Shown here: one piece after another, positions 50,526-61,281 of the stretch
Numbering within the stretch: position 1 is the stretch's first letter
Layout of the letters: each line of letters begins with the position of its first letter
The notes under the pieces: model-generated
Databases searched by the model: none
The model's input: only the letters and a program-made list of their open reading frames with translations
What the model was told of the DNA's origin: nothing
Program-made: the position numbers and the translations under genes
Source of the DNA: Hyaloscypha bicolor E
Lineage: Eukaryota; Ascomycota; Leotiomycetes; Helotiales; Hyaloscyphaceae
Assembly: GCF_002865645.1 (NCBI RefSeq)
Contig: NW_020194555.1
Span: 310,001 to 374,000, forward strand
DNA length: 64,000 nucleotides
Direction of reading: 5' to 3'

Positions 50526-50715
50526 GATGTGATCTGTACAGTACGAGTTGAGTGGCGGAGATGAGAAATGGCCCTCAACTCTCTCGTTGACGCTAAAATT
50601 GCAGTGCAGAGCCGCATTGCAGCCTCATCCGCCAATGGCTATTCGGCACAATCATTGCAATATTTTCTCCCGTCATTACTTCCCCAATTTCATAATACCT
50701 CTAGCTGCCTTCTAC

Positions 50716-53700
50716 TCAAACATCGCCCCACCCCTCAACCTCCTTCTCCCAGTCCTCGACCGCTTCATCCGCTACCTTCTTCTCCTTTTTGGTTTCTTTC
50801 TTCGTCCCCAAGACCGTGAAGCTACTCTTGCCACCAACCCCCTTCTCCTCAAGCACAACCTTCCTCGCCGTCCCCTTCGCAACATGGCTCCATCCCCCTT
50901 CCCCTGCCTTCCCCTCATCTTCCCTCCTCAAAACATTGCTGCTCCCATCAACCGCACAAAGACCAACTCCCGTCGCTAGTTTCAATCCCAATACCTTCTT
51001 TGAAACAGCAGGTTTGAGCGTAATGAGCGCTTGATCGAGTTTTTGAATCCAGGATCCTGTATTTGAGGCATGAAGCACCACATCGCCAGACGGTAAAAAC
51101 TCAATCGCAAACTCCAGCTCCGCAGCTTGAAATTCGGCTTTCAGATCGGCGTGCAACTCCTCGATCGTAAGTCCGAACTTCGGGTTACTGAGTAAGAAGG
51201 CATTCCACGGCTCCTTACTCCCTGTCACCTTCGCTGGCGCGGGCTCTACCATAGTAGTGGTTTGTGGACGGATCTTAGCGCACTGAGCAAGAGTTTTCAT
51301 TGGAGCGGAGACAAAACGAGGAGTCTTGAAGACAACGACGTGGCGATGGGGCTCTGGGTCTTGACTCTCACTGTCGAGTCCGAAATCCTCTGCTAGGGCG
51401 TGCAAGAAGGCACGTTGAGGGGCTGGCATAGGTTTAAAGCGCAGCCGCTTGTCGTTCGCGTCTGCTGCGAAGACGCGAAATTCTCTTTCGTAAATCTGGG
51501 CGAACTTTTGGCTCTGGGCGAAGAAGGCGAGGGTTGCGGTCGAGTAGGGGATATGGTCGTTGAGGTGGGTTGCTGGGTCGATGTTTAGGGCTGCTGCAAG
51601 TTTGGCGTTTCGTTGAAGCTTGAGGCATTCGTCGTTGCAGTCGAGGGCTTTAGAGGCGTTTCCTGGTGAGGTCTTGGAAGCTAGGCATTTGACGGCTTGT
51701 TTTTGGTTTTGGCAAGCGCAAGTTATGAATGTTTTTGCTTGGCATGGATTCGCCTCCTTGCACGGGTAAGGGGCATGGCAAGGATCAGAGCAGCTGTGTT
51801 CGCAGACTGTTTTCTTCCTTCCACAAGGTTGGGTACATGGCGTGGAGACGTCCTCGCAATGTCCTGGTCGATGGCAAGATTTCTGGCAGAAATGAATCCC
51901 ACATTTCAGTTTCCTGCCACAAGGTAAGCCACAAGAAACTTCGTTCCGCCAGCAGGGTTGGTTCTTGAGCGTTTTCTTCCCGCATGCACAGGGTTTCTCG
52001 ACGAGGAAAGGACAAGAAGGGCAGGACTCGGTGTCGTCATGGCATTGATGTTTGATCTTTTGGTGGCCGCAGGTTGGTCGACGAGTGCATTCGTAGTTGC
52101 AAGGAGGAGGGCGAGTGCCGCATGGCTGAGGAGGATGCAGGACTGTTCTTCCGCAATTGCAAGCGATTTCTTCAAACACCGCTTCGAGACAGCTGCCACA
52201 AGGCCCTTTGTGGCAGAGGGATTGACAAGTGTGATTCCCGCATTTCAATGCCCGGCCACAAACTCGGAGGCAGATGTGCTCAGGCTCGACGTTCTCTTCT
52301 CCTGCCATGCGATTTTTCCGTTTGGCGGCTTGGCGTTCACTGGCTTTCTTCTCACCCGCGCAGCAGCGCTCTCCGCATTCGTGTCTACCACAGTTGAGAG
52401 TCGCGCGGCAGACTCGAGTACAAGATGGCGGTTTCTCCGTGCCTTGATGGCAGACACTGTTAGATGTAGTTCGACCACAACGACATGAGATTTGCGTCAT
52501 TTCCAGACAGGGTCTGCAATCTCCAGCGTGGCATACCTGTTGACAGAGATGTCCACACTGAAGGAGCTTCTGGCACTTCTCCTGACAGTGAGGTATCGGT
52601 GCTGAGCAATCAAGTCGAGGTTCCGAGAGCAGGACTTCAAGAGGAGTCTTCCCGCAAGGACAGTGAGTGACCACGTCTGGCGAGAACGGGCAATGAGCTG
52701 GTTGAACCTCTTGAGGATGGCATTCCTTCTTGCAAAAATGATTCGGATTTCCACAATCAAAAGGTCGTCGACACTCAGCGCCACAATCAAACGATCCCAT
52801 CCAAGGGTTTCCATCAGCCCCACTCTCCTTCTCATCTTCCCTCACAGAGCAAGGTAAAGACTTCTCAACTCTTCCACAGTAACATTTGGACTCAATCAAA
52901 ACCTCACAACTGCCACAAAGACCCTCGTGACAACTACGTTGACACTCATGCTCTCCACACGGAAGCAGATCCCCACAGACCTGCCCACAGCTCCAGCCAC
53001 TCTCATAATTTGTATCCAGACATCGTCTGGCGGTCACCTCTTTACCACAAAAGCAAGACATAGAAGGGCCCACATGTCCACAAGGTAGACAAGGGCCAGC
53101 ATGGCAAATCAACTCGCAAGGATGCGGGCAATGGCCTGCTCTTGGCTTCGAGCATGTCTGTCCACAAGAATGTGGTGGCAAGCCAGCGACGGAGTGGGGA
53201 TCAATTTCCTTCTGGCACCAACAGGTATAGTTATTCGGTAGTTCGTCCTTAGGTAAATTGCAGCCGGGACATCGCCATTGTCTAGGAGGTGGCAGCTCGC
53301 CATTCTCATTGGCTCGTTGCTGATGCGTTGAGACCTCGTTCTTAGACCAGCGCTTCACGCAGGAGAGATGGAGAACTGCCCAACAGGTTTTGCAGCTCCA
53401 GACTCGCGAATTGGGCAGGACTTCGTTTGTGCAGATGGGGCACTCGTATTGTCCGTTTGTGATATCTTCGTGTGTTCTCGTGGCTATGTCTGGGGCTTGT
53501 GATTTCGACATTCGGCGGGGGCGGGGTTGATTTCGAGGTTGGTGGGGTCGGGCTCGAGAGACGACGAGTTGGCCAGGGACGAACTCAGGAGCATCGCCTG
53601 CCAGAGATCCCTCGCTGGGTGGAGCAGGAGAGGTGAGTTGACCACCGAATATTCTTTGGCCATTGACCATGGGTTGTGCGCCTCCTCTTCTGCCACCTCG

Positions 53701-53928
53701 ACCGAATCCTCCTCGTCGGCCATGATTCCCTCGATTCGAAGGTTGTGCAGGGGCGGGATTCGATTCTGGTGTTACTGAGGCGGGACGCATTGCTAATGAA
53801 GCGTTCGCAGGCTCTTGGTTTGGAGCTCTTGATCCTGCTTCTCCTCCACCCCGTCCTCTTCTTGGTCCTCGACGGTGGCGTGGAGGTTGACTGGAGCCTG
53901 TTGCAGGCGGGGGCTCAACGCTCGCCAT
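50716..53928 (-). CDS. NFX1-type zinc-finger protein (FAP1/shuttle craft homologue)
   Basis: Single-exon protein of 1,070 residues. Residues 1-140 are Gly/Arg/Pro-rich and disordered. A variant RING finger occupies about 161-240 (YECPICTNEV, then CWAVLHLSCVKRW, CPGC, CWCQ). About 255-740 hold a long series of NFX1-type Cys/His fingers (repeated C-GxH-C--xCHxGxC units). An R3H-type nucleic-acid-binding domain lies at about 812-872 with HRHVVVF near its end. The C-terminal tail is basic then acidic (to 1,070). Family members bind DNA or RNA and act in the nucleus; yeast FAP1 interacts with the FK506/rapamycin-binding protein FKBP12; RING ligase activity is an inference. Start ATG at 53,928 gives the expected extended N-terminus. 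The 3' end abuts dispersed-repeat cores, marking the edge of conserved gene space. Length and domain order are normal for fungal homologues. Confidence 0.95.
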   Translation of the reverse strand: MASVEPPPATGSSQPPRHRRGPRRGRGGGEAGSRAPNQEPANASLAMRPASVTPESNPAPAQPSNRGNHGRRGGFGRGGRRGGAQPMVNGQRIFGGQLTSPAPPSEGSLAGDAPEFVPGQLVVSRARPHQPRNQPRPRRMSKSQAPDIATRTHEDITNGQYECPICTNEVLPNSRVWSCKTCWAVLHLSCVKRWSKNEVSTHQQRANENGELPPPRQWRCPGCNLPKDELPNNYTCWCQKEIDPHSVAGLPPHSCGQTCSKPRAGHCPHPCELICHAGPCLPCGHVGPSMSCFCGKEVTARRCLDTNYESGWSCGQVCGDLLPCGEHECQRSCHEGLCGSCEVLIESKCYCGRVEKSLPCSVREDEKESGADGNPWMGSFDCGAECRRPFDCGNPNHFCKKECHPQEVQPAHCPFSPDVVTHCPCGKTPLEVLLSEPRLDCSAPIPHCQEKCQKLLQCGHLCQQVCHAGDCRPCLEMTQISCRCGRTTSNSVCHQGTEKPPSCTRVCRATLNCGRHECGERCCAGEKKASERQAAKRKNRMAGEENVEPEHICLRVCGRALKCGNHTCQSLCHKGPCGSCLEAVFEEIACNCGRTVLHPPQPCGTRPPPCNYECTRRPTCGHQKIKHQCHDDTESCPSCPFLVEKPCACGKKTLKNQPCWRNEVSCGLPCGRKLKCGIHFCQKSCHRPGHCEDVSTPCTQPCGRKKTVCEHSCSDPCHAPYPCKEANPCQAKTFITCACQNQKQAVKCLASKTSPGNASKALDCNDECLKLQRNAKLAAALNIDPATHLNDHIPYSTATLAFFAQSQKFAQIYEREFRVFAADANDKRLRFKPMPAPQRAFLHALAEDFGLDSESQDPEPHRHVVVFKTPRFVSAPMKTLAQCAKIRPQTTTMVEPAPAKVTGSKEPWNAFLLSNPKFGLTIEELHADLKAEFQAAELEFAIEFLPSGDVVLHASNTGSWIQKLDQALITLKPAVSKKVLGLKLATGVGLCAVDGSSNVLRREDEGKAGEGGWSHVAKGTARKVVLEEKGVGGKSSFTVLGTKKETKKEKKVADEAVEDWEKEVEGWGDV

Positions 53929-54671
53929 GGTGACGTTGATTTGGTCAGAATCAATCGCTGTCGTAGAAGCCGTGTTTATTTTTCGTGGGTTCGACTGTTG
54001 AAAAGTGGCGAGCAGTTTGCTTTGCTGAATTAGTCGGGATTAGAATTGGGATGCGTGGTTCTACAGCTGCTAATGTAGCTCTGGATAGATTCGCTGATGT
54101 GGTTAACTGCGCCTTCAAAATACGGCGTCTTCGTACAGAAAATAAATCGTATTTGTAAGGGTGAAGGGTGAAGTTGTTGGTGAATCTTGAGAGTCACCCA
54201 GCAAGGCTGAGCCTTTGTGGCGTGTTGACAAAATTAGCGGGCTAGCCGCTTCCAGCAAGCTCTGCAGCGAAGAGTCACGCTGACTCATTGGGATTCATGG
54301 CCTGCAATTGCTCAATCATCGTGCATGAGATCTTGCAGGTGACTGGTATCACTGCAGCATGCATGAATAACTGCCGCGAATGGGAGATGTGATTGAATTG
54401 TTGTGTAAACAAACGGGCGTCATTCAATCAGACCAAAGGGAATCTTCAAGCCTTGATAGACGAGGCTACACTGAGTTCACGGACACACTTCACATCTGTC
54501 AAACGGGTTCAAGTAGTCTTCGAGTAGAGAAGCTGTGATCAGTCGTCACAGACTGAAGCCTTAATTCCAAGTCTAACAATTAAGCTCCAGTAGCCAGACA
54601 GGAGCCCATCCCGCAAACTGCAACAAAGCAATGCAAAGCATGCGCCTGCCGTAAACCTGGCAAATCTTGTA
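53929..54671. other. Intergenic: promoter of the NFX1-type gene and 3' flank of the LYAR gene
   Basis: GC-normal 743 bp with no open frame of note. It must hold the promoter of the - strand NFX1-type gene and the terminator of the LYAR-type gene. No motif can be assigned with confidence. Confidence 0.5.
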
Positions 54672-56114
54672 TCATAGAAACAATACGATTTCTCCTCTGT
54701 CATTCCGCTTCATCCTCAGGCTTCTCCACAACTCCTTCTCCTCCTCCGCCCTCGTGAGACCAACTCCCATCGCATTGCGATCGCGATGATATCTCTTCAA
54801 AGCCTTGTTCATGCTCACACCTCTCTCACTCTCGGGGCCTTTGTTGATGTAGCCTAGCAGTAACTCCGCGCGGGGCTTATAGATCACCATCTGGTTTGCA
54901 TTGTCACCCTGGACTGATCCATCTTCATCCAAGGGTTTGTACTCGATCATCTTTCGCACTGGCCGTTCCGAGTCGTCCCTGTGTCTTCGGCGTCGTCTTG
55001 GTCGGTCTTCAGAGTGGCTCGAGTGTTCTCGTGATGAAACTCGTTTGCTGCCGATCAAGGACATGAGGTTGTTGCCAATTGCATCGATTCCGTTGCGACC
55101 ACGTTTCGAATGCTTCGTCTTCTTCAGGGGACTGCCAGGCGAATTGTCATTGGCATCACCTCCAGAATAATCTGGTGATGGTGGGAAGACAGACGGTCGA
55201 GACAGAAGTCCCTTCAAACCTCCAGTCAAACCGGAATGGAGAACTGGTGGGGCATCGGTCATTGTCTCGTCAGCATCACGGAGTGATTGTGTATCGACAT
55301 GTAAACGCTTGCGCTTCTTGTCCTTCTTCTCATCCCGACTCTGATCACGATCCTTCTTCTCCTTCTTGCGCTCCCGTTCGGCTTTGGGTGCTGGCGTTTG
55401 ATATGTCAAAGTTGGTACTGCGCCCTTGCCATACTCAATCAAGTCCAAGTCGCTGTGTGAGTTCTTCTCGAAGGTTACTCGGGCGAGTTGTCGATCGTTA
55501 TTTTCCTCCGGAGTATCCTCAATCATTTGCATCGGCTCTGGGGCAGGAAGTTCGAGTCGAGATGCGTTCGGCGTTTCGCCGTTTACAAGAAAATCGAAGA
55601 CATTGACAGGACTGGACGACAAGAAAGCCGCAGGTGGTGGAGAGGGAGCCTCTGGCATTGGAGGATCGACGATGGTGATATGCGAATTGTGGTGGTACTC
55701 ATCATCGGCGTCTTCGACAAATGCTTTGTGGGGTACAAGGGCCTGTGAATGGTTTTGCTTGGGCCTCTTCTCCCTCTCTGGTTTGTAGAGCGCGCCCTGG
55801 TATTTTTGTGCTTCACTGATACAGCTCTTATACGTTATTAGTCAATATGTACTGAGATGTCAAGTGGGGAGGGTATGGAATATAGGGAACCTACGGTATG
55901 GGCGCGGTAGTCTGTTCCCTGGAAGTGAATCATACAGTCGAGGCATGTGTACGACGCGCCATAACATTGGCCACGATGAGGATCGAGTTTTTTCTTGGTG
56001 AGGACGTCTCCACAGGCCTAGAAAGGGGTCAGAACTGATCAAAATCGCGATAAGGAGCTGATGATGTTTCAAGGGCGCGTAGGAGGTGCTTACTTCACAC
56101 GAAAAAGAGACCAT
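54672..56114 (-). CDS. LYAR-type nucleolar C2HC zinc-finger protein (3 exons)
   Basis: Exons 56,114-56,094, 56,017-55,895 and 55,826-54,672 give 432 residues. Introns are gtaagc...tctag (76 nt) and gtaggt...ataag (68 nt, branch actaat), both between codons. The first 7 codons sit alone in exon 1. Two LYAR-type zinc modules are complete: C6, C9, H21, C25 and C32, C35, H47, C50, followed by the family's SEAQKYQG. A Lys/Arg-rich segment (about 195-222) fits nucleolar localisation. The C-terminal 60 residues hold a conserved fungal block ending in IVLFL. Family role: nucleolar protein linked to rRNA synthesis or processing and growth; nucleic-acid binding is likely. No sign of damage. Tail-to-head with the NFX1-type gene. 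Confidence 0.92.
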
Positions 56115-57652
56115 ATTGAAATTTTCAGGGCGTTGCCGATTTGTGCGTGCGAATTGTGACTCGAATGTTTAATGGAATGTCGTGTAAATCCAGATTTGGT
56201 GTCGTGGTCATTGGGAGACTAGGAGGGAGCGCGGGGAGGTAATGGGTGTTAAGGGGTGGTGTTGCGTGTAGGAGGTGTTCCAAGATACTTCCAACCTCTA
56301 ACCCTATTTCTGGACCCAGGATTGCGGGCTTTGCGTGGGCTGATGCAAGGTCGCGTCCTCTGCTGCATGAGCTGCGAACCTGTTTGGCTGGAGGGTGCTG
56401 GGAGGGTTGTGATTTGCTGCGACTCTGCGAGATGGCTGTTGATGTGGGTGTGGGTGTGGGAGCGGGTGCGGTGGTGGGATGGCGAAGGGGGTTTGGCGCG
56501 GGAGGAGAAGGAGGTGCAGGGCTCGCCTGACCCGCGAATTGGGACGAGGGCCGGCTGACCACCGAGAGCGAAAGGAGTAATACGTACTTATGGAGTAGTA
56601 AAAAGGGAGAGCGAGCACAAGCAAGGGGCGGCAGCATTTGAACCTTATCCCAATCTGGACTGAAACTTCAATTGGCTCTGGCGGCTGCTGTCCCTTTCCT
56701 TTGAGTTTGACGACCTCACAGGCTCTGTGCAACTGCAGCATCTTGATCACCGTGCCTGTTGTGCCTGTGCCTGTGCCTGGGCCTGTGCCTGGCCTGCCAT
56801 TTGGCCCATCTCGCACCATTCCACGTTGGCTCTCGGACTGGCTGGCCGCGGGAAGAGCCAGAGTGGCTGCAACCACCCACTCGACCCACGACCCACGGCT
56901 AGGAATGGCCGAATTTATTTAATTTAGGTAAATAATATTGGTCTGGGCCAATAATAAATGCATAGTATTTTTACAGAATTCATGGTATTTATGCAACAAT
57001 GGTGCAAAAAACAGGAGAAACGGAGAGAAAACAGAGATTAGAAGAGATACTTAATTGATATTAAGAGAAGTTTAGATAATTGTACGAAATCATGTCCGCA
57101 AGTGATAGTAAATCAAGTGGTTTTATTGGTTCAGGGCATCTTCTAGCCTATTTGGGAAGAACACCTATAAATAGCTCTATTTATTATAATATTGGTGTAA
57201 ACCCCATAAATTTATCGATAATAATATTGGTCTTCCCAAATCCTTACATATGACACCCCTACCCACGGCCATCCCAATCTCCAGCTCGACGCCCCTGAAG
57301 CCACTCGGTTGAGTGGCGCGCTGGATCTTCATCTCTCCATTACCCGCATGAACGCGCCCGCACCCACGCGATCTTTCCTGAGCGACTGAGCGAGTGGAGG
57401 AACGAACGAACGCACAACATCCTCATTTTGCCGTTCAATGCGCCCTCCTCGTCAGACCTACCCAACAGCTCACCTCCTCCAACAGCGCAAGGCATCTCGT
57501 CTATACCTGGGCCCATGTGCATGCACTGTTGAGACAACCTACAGGTGCCCGGCCCTATTCGATTCGGGCCACGAGACAGCGTCACCAGGCAGCCGAAGTC
57601 CAAACCACAGTCCTGAATTCCCTTATCTCGCCCTCGTCCCAACACCCTCACC
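56115..57652. promoter_or_regulatory. Divergent promoter region between the LYAR-type and BEM46-type genes
   Basis: About 1.5 kb between divergent genes. It holds Pro/Ser-rich chance frames on both strands, a (TGTGCC)n-like tract at 56,755-56,797 and an AT-rich insert at about 56,925-57,245, in which ataatattggt recurs three times and tttgggaaga has an inverted partner (tcttcccaaa). No TATA or factor site is claimed. Confidence 0.45.
56755..56797. repeat. Hexanucleotide-like tract (TGTGCC)n
   Basis: tgtgcctgtgcctgtgcc and variants over about 40 bp, imperfect. Confidence 0.8.
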
Positions 57653-58974
57653 ATGTCCTCTCAAGATACTTCTACCAGCTATCTCCAGCAGATGACTAGT
57701 GTTGCTGGGACTGTAGCCAGCTACATGCGAGTTCCGGTACTGGTCTCTTCGGTACTCGATTGATTCCTCTTCTTGTGCCTTCCTTTGGAAATTGATTGCC
57801 GCACATGTCCCCCTCCTCGTACATGTGCTTACCATGGCGACAGGGCATCGCTGCTGTATTGAGCTCCCTCCTGTACTTCAAGCAAAAGTTAGTCTATCTC
57901 TCCTCACACCACCTTCCCCCTTCTTGGGAAAAAGAAATCTAAGCCTCAACAGAGCTCTCATCTACCCCTCCCATGTCCCAAACCTCGCCCGCACCGAAGT
58001 TCCCCGCCCCTCCCAGTTCGGCATCACAGATTTCGAAGAGCTGATGATCCCTACCCGTGATGGAGAAAAGCTATCCGCATTTTATATCCGGGCTCCGAAG
58101 GCAAGAGCACAGAACCTTACGGTTTTGATGTTCCATGGAAATGCCGGCAATATTGGACACCGAGTGCCTATTGCACGTATGCTCATGCAACGTATGGGAT
58201 GCAATGTCTTCATGTTAGAATATCGTGGGTATGGACTATCAACAGGGTCGCCAGACGAGACGGGCTTGATGATCGATGCTCAGACGGCTTTTGATTATCT
58301 GCGAAAGAGGGCTGAGACGAGGGACCATGATATTGTTATCTTTGGACAAAGTCTGGGGGGGGCAGTAAGCATCCAGCTTGTGGCAAAGAACCAGAATGAT
58401 TCCAGGTTGGTTGGGCTGGTGTTAGAGAATACATTCCTGAGTATGAGGAAGTTAATCCCATCGTATGTATCCCCTCTTCATCATTCATACCATATTAATA
58501 ATGGCAGTATCATCCCACCAGCGAAATACCTCACACTTCTCTGCCACCAAGTCTGGGCCTCCGACTCTTACCTCCCTTCCATAACAGAAGTACCGATCCT
58601 CTTCCTCTCCGGACTGCACGATGAAATCGTACCGTACGTCCTCCCCGCTCTCCTCACTCCTCCCCATAATCTTCGAATGATGACATAATTTCCATCCACA
58701 AAACCTGACGTCCCTTCTGGGACTTGATTACCAACGTGATAACATACCTGACCCTCACCCTCTTTTACACTTTTATTCTCCACAGAATGGTGGGGAATTA
58801 AGCTAATGGGAAAACAGACCCAGCCACATGCGCCGCCTCTACGAGATCTGCCAATCCCCCACCAAGGTCTGGAAGCCGCTGCCTGCTGGAGACCACAATT
58901 CGAGTGTGCTTGAAGATGGGTATTTCGAGACGATCGAGGACTTTGTTGCAAATTTGGATACGAAGGTTGGATGA
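57653..58974 (+). CDS. bem46: BEM46-type alpha/beta hydrolase (ABHD13-like), 5 exons
   Basis: Exons 57,653-57,751, 57,844-57,887, 57,953-58,462, 58,508-58,633 and 58,818-58,974 total 936 nt, 311 residues. All introns are GT-AG (92, 65, 45 and 184 nt). The model restores the family order: a hydrophobic anchor (about 27-45), LIYPSHVP (50-57), the oxyanion HGNAGN (109-114), the nucleophile elbow GQSLGG (Ser181), then LHDEIVPPSHM (Asp256) and GDHNSSVL (His286). The catalytic triad is therefore complete. Family members are membrane-anchored serine hydrolases found at the endoplasmic reticulum or plasma membrane and tied to cell polarity in fungi; the substrate is unknown. The 45-nt intron is a multiple of three with no stop, so its retention would only insert about 15 residues. 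The last intron contains the stop that ends the read-through frame. Confidence 0.93.
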
Positions 58975-60352
58975 TGCCCTACCATCATCACCATCTCAAA
59001 CTTCAATGGCTAGAATTAAGTGTAAGGAATGGGGTTTGGGCTTGAGGATTTGCAGCATTCAGCGCGGCGTTCAGGGTTGGATTCGCTCTTCGGCATGGAA
59101 GGGGTGTGTTCTACAACAGAGATTAGAGTGCATTCGTTTACGAGCGATGATTAGGAAAGGGGTTTATGATTCATGAATATAGAATTAGGGCAAAGGGGAG
59201 CGTATGATAGCGGCCCTCTATTGACGCTGGTTTTAGAAATCAAGAGCTTGCATACCTGACACTTCTGTTTTTGTCCGATCCCTTGTTTCATGTCCTCTCA
59301 TCCAGTCGTTTGGACATACCTCTCATCCCATGTTGAACCTTTCATCCGTCTTTCCACCCTTGTTTTTAGCACTCTTACTCATCTAACAGAAATAATCTTT
59401 CTTGCTCCGCGTCCAACCTCTACAAGCGCTAGCTTCCCCTCACCTTTACTCCGTAAAGGATTGGTATTCACTCTCCAGCCAAGGATTTCAAGTTCTTTAC
59501 AAATTCCAGCCTTCATGCGAACTTCGAATATCAGTTGACGCATTTTGCTGCACATCGGCACTCCTAAGAAGACTCTACTACCATAGAAATTATCACGCAC
59601 TCCTTCCTTAGTCGGCGTGTTTTGTTACTCATCGCAATCCTAGGAAGGAGGTTTAGGATTGTACTAATTACTATAGGTTGTATAGTCTACTACTATAGAT
59701 TCTATAGTCTGCTTGCTACTTGAAGGATAGACCAGGATAAACTGACCGTGAGGAGTAGTAGACATTCTCTTAGGATTGCGATGTGCAACAAAACGCGTCG
59801 GGTTTTATACTGGTGAATATTGGGTGGAAGTGAGGTGGAAGCAGCATCTTTAGGAAATGGGCGGGAGTACAGGTGGAGCTACCGGACGGTGAAGCGAAGT
59901 GGAGGGAAAGAGAATCTCGGAAGAAAGGGAGAAGTAGTATTGCGCTGGTATATCTGAGTCCTTTCTGCTTATTCGTTCCTTGGATATTGTGTGCGTATGT
60001 GGCGAGTTTTATCGGAATATGTACTGTACTAGGGAACACGCCGAACTCTCTTCGTAACATGTAGTCGCCTATCCAAGTATGTCACACATGTTAGAGGAGC
60101 AGGTGGCAGAAGATGAGAGAATAGTAGAACAGACAAATGAATTCTTTGCTTTAGACTCGACTCGTGTTTATCTACAAGGCCGCATATTCGACCCCCAATG
60201 GCAGCATCCATCATATTGCCACCTGTGCACTTCCCGTTCCAACCCAGTTCTGTGCATTCTTACTTACTGACTCGGAAGCTCCGAATGTACCGCTCCATTC
60301 TGCAGCCAGCTCCGAGAAAGACACATCTCCCACCCCAGCAGAAATAAGGAGC
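58975..60352. other. Intergenic: convergent 3' ends and a MITE-like repeat
   Basis: Separates the 3' ends of the BEM46-type (+) and SDH2 (-) genes. Apart from the inverted-repeat element at 59,537-59,799, no gene or RNA is supported; open frames are short and overlap on both strands. Confidence 0.5.
59537..59799. mobile_element. MITE-like element with roughly 46-bp imperfect TIRs
   Basis: Left arm 59,537-59,582 (gacgcattttgctgcacatc...) and right arm 59,754-59,799 are inverted copies at roughly 80% identity. A third, direct copy of the arm motif (gtcggcgtgttttgttactc) lies inside at 59,611-59,650. No coding capacity; no clear target-site duplication. Confidence 0.65.
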
Positions 60353-61281
60353 CTAAAAAGCCATCTCCTTCTTGATCTCCGCAATCGCCAACCCAGGATT
60401 CAAGCCTTTGGGGCATGTCCGCGAGCAATTCAAAATAGTATGACACCGATACAAACTCATACTATTATCCAGGGCCGCCTTCCGCTCCTCCTTCTTTTCA
60501 TCCCTGCTATCCGCCAACCACCGATAACTCTGCAACAGCACCGCGGGTCCCAAATACTCCTCTGAATTCCACCAGTAACTTGGGCAAGATGTCGAGCAGC
60601 AGGCGCAGAGGATGCACTCGTAGAGGCCATCCAGCTTCTTGCGCTCTTCTTTCGATTGCAAGTATTCTTTTCCGTCAGGGGCGGGAGCAGAGTGTTGCAG
60701 ATACGGCTTGATGGATTTGTATTGCTTGTAGAATTGGGTTAGGTCGGGGACGATGTCTTTGACGACGTAGGTGTGGGGGAGGGGGTAGATTTTTGTATCT
60801 TGCTTGGTGTCAGTTGGGATGCGGCCTATAGTTTTCTCACATCAGTAATCGGTCATTCTAGCCTGTAGAGCAATTGAAGCATGAAAGTGGCAAAGGAAGG
60901 AGACTTACACAAACAAGCCAAAGTATTAACCCCATCAATATTCATCGCACAGCTCCCACAAATACCCTCTCTGCAGCTCCTTCTGAACGTAAGCGTAGGA
61001 TCTACCTCATTCTTGATCCGGATGAGCGCATCCAGCATCATGGGGCCGGTCTTGTTCAGGTCCAGCGTGTACGTCTGCATCCGCGGCTTCGAGGACGGCT
61101 CGTCGGGGTTCCAGCGGTAGATGTGGAAGGTCTTGGTCTTGGCTTCCGGATTGTGGGAGGGCTCTTTGATCGTGCTGGTTTGAGAGGGAGATACGACGGA
61201 TGCCATAGTGCGGACGCCCATTGGGGCGCGCAGGGTGGGACAGAGGGCCATGAAGGCGCGGCTGGTGAGGCGTGCTGCCAT
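60353..61281 (-). CDS. SDH2: Succinate dehydrogenase iron-sulfur subunit (complex II, SdhB)
   Basis: Exons 61,281-60,909 and 60,825-60,353 (intron 83 nt, gtaagt...tatag, splitting a Cys codon) encode 281 residues. The N-terminus is basic and Ser/Thr-rich, a mitochondrial presequence. The [2Fe-2S] ligands are C103, C108, C111 and C123. The [4Fe-4S] ligands are C195, C198, C201 and C262. The [3Fe-4S] ligands are C205, C252 and C258. All are present. The enzyme oxidises succinate in the TCA cycle and passes electrons through these centres to ubiquinone at the inner mitochondrial membrane. Ubiquinone-site residues P206, N211, H253 and I255 (positions P225, N230, H272 and I274 in Botrytis numbering, offset 19) are the unmutated forms. 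The ATG chosen gives a normal presequence; M11 and M21 are less likely. Usual fungal length. Confidence 0.97.

Noticed and set aside
51958..52488. 176-codon + frame and others opposite the NFX1-type gene
   Set aside because: Antisense shadows of a Cys-codon-rich gene; no independent evidence.
56125..56876. Pro/Ser/Thr-rich - frames of 170 and 190 codons
   Set aside because: Low-complexity frames in the promoter region upstream of the LYAR-type gene, overlapping each other, with repetitive composition and no domain.
57394..57699. 101-codon + frame
   Set aside because: Lies in the 5' region of the BEM46-type gene and overlaps its first exon in another frame; no motif.
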